A stretch of 7,795 nt of DNA, taken from the NCBI GenBank assembly GCA_013816645.1, contig JACDEC010000128.1, forward strand, positions 1-7,795, written 5' to 3'. The notes beneath the pieces are model-generated. The model saw only the letters and a program-made list of their open reading frames with translations, was not told the DNA's origin and did no database searches. Positions 1-7,047 of this stretch are shown in pieces. Positions within the stretch are counted from its first letter, which is position 1. Each line of letters starts with the position of its first letter. Made by a program: the position numbers and the translations under genes. The stretch is from Planctomycetota bacterium (GTDB lineage: Bacteria > Planctomycetota > UBA11346).

Positions 1-1826
1 AGGGTGCCCTTGGTGCCGTCAGTGATGCTCAGCAGGTCGCGCATGTGCTGGACCTCGCCCGGCCACCACGGTGAGCCGTTCTCGCCGATCTGGCGGTAGG
101 TGGTGAAGGTGCCGTTCAGGTCGGTCAGCTTGTCGCGCGCGGCCAGGCCCTTCTCGCCAGCGGCGACGGCGGCCTTGTAGTCGTTCTTGGCCGCCGCGGC
201 CTCGACCATGGTGATGTACGATTCGAGGACCTCGAAGCCGAGCTGGGTGAAGGTCAGGCGATCGAGGTACAGCTTGTCGTTACGCCCGATCTTGCCCTTG
301 AGCGATTCCGCCGCCTTGTGCGCCGCGGCGAGGTGGCCCTTGAGCGTCGCGATCAGTTCGGGGGTGTAGATCGCCGGCGCGACGAAGTACTCGTGCTCGG
401 TGCACAGCGTCTTGGTCCAGGCGTCGAAGATCGCGCTCCAGTACGCGGCCATCGGCTTGGCGGCCGGACCGTAGAACGCGGGGTAGAACCCGGCGAGTAG
501 CGCGTCGACGTCGGCGTCCGGGTTCCACATCAGCTGGCCGCGGAAGTAGAGGTTCAGGAAGGTGGTGGCGATCGCGCCGCGGCTCTCGGTGCCGACGCCG
601 AGGATGCCGGCGTCGCGGTAGTGCTTCACGTCCTGGGCGAAGGCCATGTGCGACGGATTGGGGATGTCGCGCCACACCAGCTGGCCCTGGTCGTAGTCGT
701 AGATCGCCAGGCGGCCGCCGACCAGTTTCGCCCAACGCTGCATCATCGCCTTGTACTCCTGGCGCGGCGGCGAGTTGGCGTCGTCCATGCCGTGGTTGGG
801 ATCGATGTCGATCGGCGCCAGCCACATCACCACGTTCGGCTCGATGGTCGTCACCTGCTGGGGCGGGATGGTGACGTTGGCGTAAGCCATGCCGCCGATC
901 TTGGTCGGGCTGTTGGGATGCTTGGCGCGCAGGATCTTGGCCACGTTGTTGTAGAGGGCCATCATCGGGTCGCTGTTCGACGGCTGCAGCGCGTACTTGT
1001 CCCAGATGCCGGCCTGCAGCTGCTTATCGCGCGCCGAGTCGCTGGTGTAGTTGCCGTCCTCGATCGCCAGCGAGATGCCCGGCACGCCCTTGGCGTACTC
1101 GGCGTCGATCTTCGCGGCGACCGAGGCCGCGGTGGCATCCTCGGACAGCGCGACGTTGAACGGACCCTTGCCGGGCGGGATCACGTCCGTGGTGTAGTGG
1201 CCCAGCGCATGGCCCATGCCGGCCATGCTGGTCTCGGTCATGAAGTTGTGGCGGCGGAACTCGTTGGCGCCGGTGCCGTCGCCGTTCCAGCTCAGCCAGT
1301 AGTGGCGGATCTCGAAGGGCGGCGCGTAGGCCTGGTCGAGCGCGCCGACGGTCAGCGTCGTGCGCTCGGGGATGCACTCGCCGATCGGGGTCGGCAGGTA
1401 CCACTGGCAACCCCAGGTCTGGAGCAGCTGCGACACCGCGAAGAAGTGCGATTCGTCGTTGCTGCCGGCGAGGAAGACCTTGTCGCCGTCGCGGCGCATG
1501 ACGATGGCGTCGGCGCGCAGCACTGGCGACTTCTTCGCCACCTTGGCCAGCGCGTCCTTGAGCGCCGGTGCGGCCTCGAGCGCGGCGCTACCGACGTAGA
1601 TCGCCGGTCCCGCGCCGGCGGTCGCCGCCACCGGCACCGTCGCCCCGGACATCAGCGCGATCACCCGCGCGAGGTCCTCGGCGGCGGCCTTCTCCCAGGT
1701 CCCGGCCTGGGCCGAGACCACGATCGTCGCGGTCGACTTCCCGCCATCGACGATGACCAGGTCGGCGGCGTGGACGGTGCCGATCGCCGCGAGGGTCAGG
1801 GCGGCGAACAGGTGGGACATGGGCAT
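1..1826 (-). CDS. Secreted DUF4838-type glycosidase-like protein, paralogue A (C-terminus cut by window edge)
   Basis: I translated this frame codon by codon from 1826 down to base 3. It is open throughout, giving 608 residues with no stop, and runs off the window. By comparison with gene B about 160 C-terminal residues are missing. The N-terminus is a Sec signal peptide (residues 1-20; hydrophobic ALTLAAIG, probable cleavage after HA before ADLVI). Residues about 21-165 look like the GH67 N-terminal alpha/beta domain (GSAALE; WGCQWYLPT; GECIP). Residues about 175-480 form the DUF4838/TIM-barrel-like core: HN..M at 193-196, GH at 205-206, EDGNY at 256-260, AY..VT.PP at 314-322, YDYDQG at 376-381, ESRG at 414-417. 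A helical segment follows. The start at 1826 is supported by GGAG at 1837-1840, 10 nt upstream; a second in-frame ATG is at 1820. It lies 56 bp downstream of gene B on the same strand and is probably cotranscribed. An extracellular or periplasmic glycan-degrading role is inferred from the family; substrate unknown. Confidence 0.85.
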   Translation of the reverse strand, partial: MPMSHLFAALTLAAIGTVHAADLVIVDGGKSTATIVVSAQAGTWEKAAAEDLARVIALMSGATVPVAATAGAGPAIYVGSAALEAAPALKDALAKVAKKSPVLRADAIVMRRDGDKVFLAGSNDESHFFAVSQLLQTWGCQWYLPTPIGECIPERTTLTVGALDQAYAPPFEIRHYWLSWNGDGTGANEFRRHNFMTETSMAGMGHALGHYTTDVIPPGKGPFNVALSEDATAASVAAKIDAEYAKGVPGISLAIEDGNYTSDSARDKQLQAGIWDKYALQPSNSDPMMALYNNVAKILRAKHPNSPTKIGGMAYANVTIPPQQVTTIEPNVVMWLAPIDIDPNHGMDDANSPPRQEYKAMMQRWAKLVGGRLAIYDYDQGQLVWRDIPNPSHMAFAQDVKHYRDAGILGVGTESRGAIATTFLNLYFRGQLMWNPDADVDALLAGFYPAFYGPAAKPMAAYWSAIFDAWTKTLCTEHEYFVAPAIYTPELIATLKGHLAAAHKAAESLKGKIGRNDKLYLDRLTFTQLGFEVLESYITMVEAAAAKNDYKAAVAAGEKGLAARDKLTDLNGTFTTYRQIGENGSPWWPGEVQHMRDLLSITDGTKGT

Positions 1827-1836
1827 GGGCTGGGTT

Positions 1837-1840
1837 CTCC
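1837..1840 (-). promoter_or_regulatory. Ribosome-binding site of gene A
   Basis: On the minus strand GGAG lies 10 nt before ATG 1826. This favours that ATG over the second in-frame ATG at 1820, which would be 16 nt away. Confidence 0.5.
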
Positions 1841-1858
1841 GGGAGGGTTCGGCGAGTT

Positions 1859-1874
1859 GCGGCGCGATCGCCGC
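1859..1874 (-). other. GC-only hairpin in the B-A intercistronic spacer
   Basis: Bases 1859-1864 (GCGGCG) pair perfectly with 1869-1874 (CGCCGC) around a 4-nt loop. The stem lies in the 56-bp spacer just after the stop codon of B and before A. There is no T-run, so a terminator is unlikely. It could protect mRNA ends or tune A relative to B, or be a chance product of high GC. Confidence 0.3.
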
Positions 1875-1882
1875 GCGGTCGG

Positions 1883-4189
1883 TCATTTCGCCGCGGGGCG
1901 GTAGAGGAACGGACGGCGGAAGATGCCGCCGAAGTGGTGGGTGCACAGGCCGCGCAAGGTGATCACGTTGCGGCCGGGCTTGAGCAGCGGGCCGACCGCG
2001 AGATCCCACTCGAACTTGTAGTCGTTGAGCCACCAGGGCTCCTTGTAGCCGCGATGAGCGACGAGTTGGCCATTCACGTAGAGCCAACCATCGTTGAACA
2101 CGCCGGGGAAGAGCAGGTGGACGTCGCCCGAGATCTGCTCGGCGGTCAGGTCGACCGCGGTCTGGTACCAGTAGTGGCCGGTGTAGCTCTGCTGGTCGGC
2201 GTGGCGGATGCCCTGGCCCTGCATGTAGAGATCGGTGCGCAGCGGCTGCCAGGCGGTTGCTGCCTTCGCGTCGGTGCCGATGTCCTCGAGGTACCAGCCG
2301 CGCGCCAGGCCGGTGTCGTGAGCATCGGTGCGGAAGCTCCACTGCAGGGGGGTGGCGGCGACCAGTGTGCCCTTGGTGCCGTCGGTCATCGCGGCCAGGT
2401 CGCGCATGTGCTGGACCTCGCCCGGCCACCAGGCCGAGCCGCCCTCGCCGATCTTGCGGTAGGTCGTGAAGGTGCCGTTGATGTCGGTGAGCTGGTCGCG
2501 CGCGGCCAGGCCACGCTCGCCGGCGACGACGGCCGCCTGGTAGTCGTTCTTCGCGGCCGCGGCTTCGACCATCGCCATGTAGGACTCGATGACCTCGAAG
2601 CCGAGCCGGGTGAAGGTCATGCGCTCGAGGTAGAGCTTGTCGTTGCGGCCGGTCGCGCCCTTGAGCGGCTCGACCGCCGCGAGCGCCTCGGCGAGGTGGC
2701 CCTTGAGCGCCGCGACCAGTTCGGGCGTGTAGATCGCCGGAGCGACGAAGTACTCGTGCTCGGTGCACACCGTCTGGGTCCAGGCGTTGAAGATCGCGCT
2801 CCAGTAGGCTGCCATCGGCTTGGCCGCGGGACCGTAGAACGCGGGATAGAAGTCGGCGAGCATCTCCCCGACGTTGGCTTCGGGATTCCACAGAAGCTGG
2901 CCGCGGATGTGCAGGTTGAGGAAGGTGGTGGCCATCGCGCCGCGGCTCTCGGTGGCCACGCCGAGGATGCCGGCGTCGCGGTAGTGCTTCACGTCCTGGG
3001 CGAAGGCCATGTGCGACGGATTGGGCAGGTCGCGCCAGACCAGCTGGCCCTGGTCGTAATCGTAGATCGCGAGGCGACCGCCGACCAGCTTCGACCAGCG
3101 GTACATCATCTCCTTGTACTCCTGGCGGGGCGGCGAGTTCGCGTCGTCCATGCCGTGGTTGGGATCGATGTCGATCGGCGCCAGCCACATCACCAGGTTG
3201 GGCTCGATGGCGGTGACCTGCTGGGGAGGCAGGGTGACGTTCGCGTAGGCCATGCCGCCGATCTTGGTCGGGCTGTTCGGGTGCTTGGCGCGCAGGATCT
3301 TGGCCACGTTGTTGTAGAGGGCCATCATCGGGTCGGTGTTCGCGGGCTGCAGCGCGTACTTGTCCCAGATGCCGGCCTGCAGCTGCTTGTCGCGCGCCGA
3401 GTCGCTGGTGTAATTGCCGTCCTCGATCGCCAGCGAGATGCTCGGCACGCCCTGGGCGTACTGCTCCTCGATCTTCGACGCGACCGATGCGGCGGTGGCG
3501 TCCTCGGACAGGGCGATGTTGAACGGGCCTTTGCCGGGCGGGACCACGTCCTTGGTGTACTGGCCCAGGGCGTGCCCGCCGCCGGCGACGCCCGCGGACG
3601 ACATGAAGTTGTGGCGCTGGAACTCCGCCGAGCCGGTGCCGTCGCCGTTCCAGCTCAGCCAGTAGCCGCGGATCTCGAAGGGCGAGGCGTAGGTGCGGTC
3701 GAGCGCGCCGATGACCAGCTTGGGCCGGTCGGGAATGCACTCGCCGAACGCGGTGGGCAGGTACCAGCGGCAGCCCCAGTCGTGGAGCAGCTGCATGACC
3801 GCGTAGGAGTGGGCCTCGTCGTTGTTGCCGGCGAGGTAGACCTTGTCGCCGTCGCGGCGCATGGCGATGGCGTCGGCGCGCAGCATCGGGTTCTTCTTCG
3901 CGACCTTGGCCATGGCGCCCTTGAGCGCGGGCAGGGCGTCGAGCGCCGCGGAACCCACGAAGATCGTCGGGCCTTTGCCTGCCTTCTCCGCGACCGGGAC
4001 CGTCGCGCCGGTCATCACCGTGATGACCCGCACCAGTTCGTCGACCGCGGCCTTCTCGGCGGGACCGGCCTTGGCCGAGGCCACGATGGTGGCGGTGGCC
4101 TTGCCGTTCTCGGCGATGACCAGGTCGGCAGCGGGGACGGCGCCGGCGACAGCCAGGACCAGGGCGGCGATCACGACGGACATCTGCAT
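1883..4189 (-). CDS. Secreted DUF4838-type glycosidase-like protein with C-terminal galactose-binding-like domain, paralogue B
   Basis: This is a complete 768-aa gene ending in TGA. Residues 1-20 are a Sec signal peptide (MQMSVVIAALVLAVAGAVPA, then ADLVI). Residues about 21-165 resemble the GH67 N-terminal domain (FVGSAALD; DWGCRWYLPT; GECIP). Residues about 175-480 are the DUF4838/TIM-barrel-like core with GGGHALG around H206, EDGNY at 256-260, AYANVTLPP at 314-322, YDYDQG at 376-381 and ESRG at 414-417. A helical linker (about 480-605) leads to a C-terminal beta-sandwich (about 615-768) resembling the GH2 sugar-binding / galactose-binding fold: paired aromatics in HYWYQ, LFPGVFNDGWLYVNGQLV around Y704-G707, and LLKPGRNVITLRG near the end. 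AGGA at 4200-4203, 10 nt before the ATG, supports this start. It is the upstream gene of a likely B-A operon and diverges from gene C. Family membership is well supported by motif order. Enzymatic activity and substrate are inferred; a non-catalytic glycan-binding role is possible. Confidence 0.9.
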   Translation of the reverse strand: MQMSVVIAALVLAVAGAVPAADLVIAENGKATATIVASAKAGPAEKAAVDELVRVITVMTGATVPVAEKAGKGPTIFVGSAALDALPALKGAMAKVAKKNPMLRADAIAMRRDGDKVYLAGNNDEAHSYAVMQLLHDWGCRWYLPTAFGECIPDRPKLVIGALDRTYASPFEIRGYWLSWNGDGTGSAEFQRHNFMSSAGVAGGGHALGQYTKDVVPPGKGPFNIALSEDATAASVASKIEEQYAQGVPSISLAIEDGNYTSDSARDKQLQAGIWDKYALQPANTDPMMALYNNVAKILRAKHPNSPTKIGGMAYANVTLPPQQVTAIEPNLVMWLAPIDIDPNHGMDDANSPPRQEYKEMMYRWSKLVGGRLAIYDYDQGQLVWRDLPNPSHMAFAQDVKHYRDAGILGVATESRGAMATTFLNLHIRGQLLWNPEANVGEMLADFYPAFYGPAAKPMAAYWSAIFNAWTQTVCTEHEYFVAPAIYTPELVAALKGHLAEALAAVEPLKGATGRNDKLYLERMTFTRLGFEVIESYMAMVEAAAAKNDYQAAVVAGERGLAARDQLTDINGTFTTYRKIGEGGSAWWPGEVQHMRDLAAMTDGTKGTLVAATPLQWSFRTDAHDTGLARGWYLEDIGTDAKAATAWQPLRTDLYMQGQGIRHADQQSYTGHYWYQTAVDLTAEQISGDVHLLFPGVFNDGWLYVNGQLVAHRGYKEPWWLNDYKFEWDLAVGPLLKPGRNVITLRGLCTHHFGGIFRRPFLYRPAAK

Positions 4190-4199
4190 GCGGGATGTT

Positions 4200-4203
4200 T
4201 CCT
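4200..4203 (-). promoter_or_regulatory. Ribosome-binding site of gene B
   Basis: On the minus strand AGGA lies 10 nt before ATG 4189. The same spacing is seen at gene A, which suggests that the leader was copied with the gene. Confidence 0.5.
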
Positions 4204-4300
4204 GGATGGTGTCGCGCGAGATGCGGTGAGCCGCGCGCAGACAGCAACGGGGTACGCGATCGCTGTGACCGAATCAAGGAACGTCGTGGTTGCCATCGTT

Positions 4301-4335
4301 GGCGGTGGCACTCGCCGTCGGCATGTGCCACCGCC
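4301..4335. repeat. Perfect 10-bp inverted repeat (extendable by one pair) in the divergent region
   Basis: GGCGGTGGCA at 4301-4310 is the exact reverse complement of TGCCACCGCC at 4326-4335. A further C-G pair (4311/4325) gives an 11-bp stem around a 13-nt loop. The left arm can pair equally well with the copy at 4338-4347, so two exclusive hairpins are possible if the region is transcribed. There is no T-run after it, so it is not a typical intrinsic terminator. Confidence 0.55.
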
Positions 4336-4365
4336 TCTGCCACCGCCCCTGCCACCGACAGAGGG

Positions 4366-4385
4366 CCAGGTTATGCAACACCTGG
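4366..4385. promoter_or_regulatory. Operator-like dyad (6-bp arms, 8-bp spacer)
   Basis: CCAGGT (4366-4371) and ACCTGG (4380-4385) are exact inverted complements around the AT-richer spacer TATGCAAC. The 20-bp size and position between divergent genes suit a dimeric transcription factor site. No regulator gene is in the window and the site does not clearly match a consensus I know, so this is a candidate only. Confidence 0.35.
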
Positions 4386-4518
4386 AGACGTGCCATCGCC
4401 TCTGCCATCACTCAACGAACATACCTCGGGAACCGTCACACTGCCTGCAGCGATCCAGCATCCACCCGACATTGCTGCCCGCGCGCGGATGCCCACGCTG
4501 CGCCGGACCTCGACCCGC

Positions 4519-4523
4519 AGGAG
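4519..4523 (+). promoter_or_regulatory. Ribosome-binding site of gene C
   Basis: AGGAG lies 7 nt before ATG 4531. It decides the start against the long upstream in-frame extension that begins at 4195. Confidence 0.8.
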
Positions 4524-4530
4524 CTTCACC

Positions 4531-7047
4531 ATGCTGAACGTCATCCGCCCGCTGCTCGCACTCATGCTCCTGGCCAGCGCGCTGGCGGCAGCCGAACCGG
4601 CGAAGAAGCCGACGAACGTCGCGCTCGCTCGCGGCGGCAAGGCGCTGCACACCATCGTCGTGCCGACGACCGCGTCGGATGCGCTCAAGGCCACGGCCGC
4701 CGATCTGTCGGCGTATCTCGGCAAGCTCAGCGGCGCCGCCTTTACGGTTGCCCCCGGTGCCAGCGCGGAATCCGGCATCGTCCTCGGGCGCGGCGGCGAT
4801 TTCGCCAAGCTGCCGGTCGCGGCGTCGTTCAAGGAGGGTCCGTTCGCGCGCGAGGACTACGTGCTGCGCGCGCACGCCAAGGGCCTGTGCCTGATCGGCG
4901 CCAGCGATCTCGCGGTGTCGCACGCGGCCTGGGACCTGCTCCAGCGCCTGGGTCACCGGCAGTTCTTCCCCGGCGAGACCTGGGAGGTCCTGCCCCCTCC
5001 CGGCGATCTGGCGATCGCGGTCGACGTCGCCGAGAGCCCGTCGTTCGCTGCGCGGCGCATCTGGTACAACTGGGGGACCTGGGGCTACAACGACGTGCCG
5101 TACCGCGACTGGTGCGTGCGCAACCGCATGGCCAAGGGCTTCGATCTCAACAGCGGCCACGCCTACGAGGCGATCATCGCCGCCAACGCCGCCGAGTTCG
5201 AGAAGCACCCGGAGTACCTCGCGCTCAACGGCAAGGAACGCCGCCGCGGTGGCGACGCCAAGTTCTGCGTCGCCAATCCCGGGCTGCGCACGCTGGTCGC
5301 CGATCACGCGGTGCGGGTGGTCCGCGCCAATCCCGCCATGGACAGCGTGTCGATGGACCCCAGCGACGGCGGCAACTGGTGCGAATGCGCGGACTGCGCG
5401 AAGCTGGGCAGCGTCAGCAACCGCGTGGTGACCCTGGCCAACGGCGTCGCCGAGGCGATCAATGCGCTCGGCCTCGGCGCCAAGTACGTCGGCACCTACG
5501 CCTACAACCAGCACTCGGCGCCGCCCGACATCACGGTCCACCCCAACGTCATCATCAGCGCGACCACCGCATTCATCGGCGGTGGATTCACCTTCGGCCA
5601 GGTCGTCGAGGGCTGGCAGGCCAAGGGCGCGACGGTCGGGGTATACGATTACCTCAGCGTCGTCGACTGGGATTGGAACCTGCCGCGCGGTTCGTCAGGC
5701 AGCCGACCGCGCGGCGTCGCCGCCGGGCTGGCGCGGTTCCACCAGCAGGGCGCGCGCTTCTACGACGCTGAGTCCGGCGACTGCTGGGGACCGTGCGGCC
5801 TGGGCTACCTGGTCGCGAGCCGCGTGCTGTGGAATGTCGACGCGGCGAAGTCGGTCGACGCGATCGTCGACGACTTCATCAAGCGCGCGTTCCCTGGCAT
5901 CGAGAAGCCGATGCGCGGATTCTACGAACTCATCTGCTTCGACGACCAGCGCCGCCAGCCCTCCGACCTGGTCGGGCGCATGTACCGCTGCCTCGACGAA
6001 GCGCGGCGCGCCACCAAGGACGCGAAGGTGCTCAAGCGCATCGACGACCTGGTGCTCTACACCCGGCACGCTGAACTCTATTACGCGCTGCAGAACGGCG
6101 CCGGCTCGGTGGACGCGGTCGCCGGCCACGACTACCGCATCCGCAAGACCATGATGGTGCACGCCTACGGCTTGTGGGCGCGCCTGCTCAGCCAGCAGGC
6201 CGCGCACACCGATGGCCATCCCCTCAAGAACGAGACGCCGTTCTCGAGCGAGGAGATCGGAGCACTGCTCGCGACCGGCATCGCCGCCAACCAGCCGGTC
6301 GATCCCGGGTTCGCCGGCGTGTCGTTCAGCCGCGACCTGGTGCCGGCGGCCAAGGCGCTGAAGCTGCCCAGCGTCGCGCCCGGCTACTTCCCGCAGGCGC
6401 CGCAGGACAACCAGCAGTACTGGGTGTGGCTGGACCAGCCGGGCAGCATCGACCTGAAGATCACCGTGCAGCGCGTGTGGATGAACCGTCAACCCAAGCT
6501 CACCCTGTTCTCGCCGCTCGAGGTCCGCAACCTGCCCGTGGCCACCGACGAGAGCTACAAGCCCGACGGCCAGGAGTACGCCGTGAAGGTGGCCTCGCCG
6601 TTCCCTGGCATCCACCGCATCGAGACCGTCGACGGCGGCGACCACACCCGCATCGCCTGGCCGACGGGCATGCCGGTAACCCTGGAGACCGGCGTCGAGA
6701 CCGCGAACCACATCGTCACCAGCCACTTCCGCGGGGGATGGACGATGTACTTCTACGTGCCCAAGGGCACCAAGACCGTGGGCGGCTGGGCGGCGCGCAT
6801 CGCCAACTGGGCATCGCGGATCAACGGCACGATGCGCGACGCCGACGGCACGGTGGTGCACGACTTCGGCGCGATGCCCGGCGATGGCTGGTTCAACGTG
6901 CCGGTGGCCGCGGGCCAGGACGGCCGGTTGTGGTCGTTCAACGACGGACAGGGCCAGCGCCTGTTGATGACCGTGCCGCCGTATGTGGCGCGTACCGCGG
7001 AAGAGCTGCTGTTGCCGGCCGAGGTGGTCAAGGCGGACAGGAAGTAA
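4531..7047 (+). CDS. Secreted DUF4838-domain protein (glycoside hydrolase-like), divergent from A/B
   Basis: 838 aa, ending in TAA at 7045-7047. The frame stays open upstream to 4195, but ATG 4531 is chosen because AGGAG (4519-4523) sits 7 nt before it and a classic signal peptide begins there (MLNVIRPLLALMLLASALAAA, then EPAKK). The upstream extension translates to low-complexity sequence. Residues about 30-165 form a GH67 N-terminal-like domain (HAAWDLLQRLGHRQFFPGET at 131-150). Residues about 170-480 are the DUF4838 core: RN.M, GHAYE with H210, DPSDGGNW at 276-283 followed by a C-x-C-x2-C motif (C284, C286, C289), TYAYNQ...APP at 322-332, VYDY at 371-374, DAESGD with E414. A helical region follows. 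The C-terminal part (about 690-838) is a beta-sandwich unlike that of gene B (YFYVPKGTKTVGGW; VHDFGAMPGDGWFNVPV). Probably exported and active on a polysaccharide. The reaction is not identifiable, as DUF4838 is a domain of unknown function related to alpha-glucuronidases. Confidence 0.9.
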   Translation: MLNVIRPLLALMLLASALAAAEPAKKPTNVALARGGKALHTIVVPTTASDALKATAADLSAYLGKLSGAAFTVAPGASAESGIVLGRGGDFAKLPVAASFKEGPFAREDYVLRAHAKGLCLIGASDLAVSHAAWDLLQRLGHRQFFPGETWEVLPPPGDLAIAVDVAESPSFAARRIWYNWGTWGYNDVPYRDWCVRNRMAKGFDLNSGHAYEAIIAANAAEFEKHPEYLALNGKERRRGGDAKFCVANPGLRTLVADHAVRVVRANPAMDSVSMDPSDGGNWCECADCAKLGSVSNRVVTLANGVAEAINALGLGAKYVGTYAYNQHSAPPDITVHPNVIISATTAFIGGGFTFGQVVEGWQAKGATVGVYDYLSVVDWDWNLPRGSSGSRPRGVAAGLARFHQQGARFYDAESGDCWGPCGLGYLVASRVLWNVDAAKSVDAIVDDFIKRAFPGIEKPMRGFYELICFDDQRRQPSDLVGRMYRCLDEARRATKDAKVLKRIDDLVLYTRHAELYYALQNGAGSVDAVAGHDYRIRKTMMVHAYGLWARLLSQQAAHTDGHPLKNETPFSSEEIGALLATGIAANQPVDPGFAGVSFSRDLVPAAKALKLPSVAPGYFPQAPQDNQQYWVWLDQPGSIDLKITVQRVWMNRQPKLTLFSPLEVRNLPVATDESYKPDGQEYAVKVASPFPGIHRIETVDGGDHTRIAWPTGMPVTLETGVETANHIVTSHFRGGWTMYFYVPKGTKTVGGWAARIANWASRINGTMRDADGTVVHDFGAMPGDGWFNVPVAAGQDGRLWSFNDGQGQRLLMTVPPYVARTAEELLLPAEVVKADRK

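Larger units (their letters stand above)
1..4189 (-). repeat. Direct duplication of about 1.8 kb or more (genes A and B)
   Basis: Positions 3-1826 correspond to 2366-4189 at a constant offset of 2363 bp, with no net indel. By hand count 124 of 608 residues differ (about 80% identity). The nucleotide match is uneven, from complete identity over 60 bp (601-660 against 2964-3023) to about 72% in the 5' part. This is an old tandem duplication and a possible substrate for recombination or misassembly. Confidence 0.85.
4291..4414 (+). repeat. Cluster of 12-bp TGCCAYCG-type direct repeats
   Basis: Units starting TGCCA[CT]C occur on the plus strand at 4291, 4326, 4338, 4350, 4391 and 4403. One inverted copy lies at 4301-4310. 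The units at 4326/4338/4350 and at 4391/4403 follow each other at exactly 12 bp, with the fullest form TGCCACCGCCTC and the variant TGCCATCGCCTC. The cluster lies entirely between the divergent starts of B and C. It could be an array of regulator sites or a simple-sequence expansion. Confidence 0.75.
4190..4530. promoter_or_regulatory. Divergent intergenic control region between genes B and C
   Basis: These 341 bp contain no credible gene. They must carry the promoter for B (minus) and probably that for C (plus). I found no convincing -35/-10 pair on either strand; the best TTGATT-type match on the minus strand lacks a matching -10. The region holds a ribosome-binding site at each end, a cluster of 12-bp TGCCAYCG-type repeats (4291-4414), a long inverted repeat (4301-4335) and a compact dyad (4366-4385). 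Symmetric elements between divergently transcribed catabolic genes suggest a shared regulator; this is inference. Confidence 0.6.

Noticed and set aside
621..1904. 427-codon frame on the plus strand opposite gene A
   Set aside because: Antisense shadow of gene A. It resembles the plus-strand shadow over gene B only because A and B are duplicates.
4256..4263. GCGATCGC octamers (also at 1864-1871 and inside gene C) resembling the cyanobacterial HIP1 repeat
   Set aside because: Only a few copies are seen in a GC-rich background and nothing else suggests cyanobacteria.
4190..4300. Possible sigma-70 promoter for gene B using a TTGATT-type box on the minus strand
   Set aside because: At 17-bp spacing the -10 position reads TACCCC, which is too poor a match to call.
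4195..4530. In-frame N-terminal extension of gene C by 112 residues
   Set aside because: The extension would overlap the repeat array, encodes low-complexity sequence, and puts the signal peptide in the interior. The AGGAG-ATG pair at 4519-4533 gives a better start.
1934..4537. Very long open frame (867 codons) on the plus strand, antisense to gene B
   Set aside because: It lies opposite gene B, whose product has a signal peptide, a ribosome site and family motifs. Long antisense frames are expected in GC-rich genes with strong third-position GC. The translation is rich in R, G, V and D repeats with no domain signature.
4408..5541. 377-codon frame on the minus strand over the start of gene C
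   Set aside because: Shadow frame; it crosses the start and signal peptide of gene C and has no domain signature.
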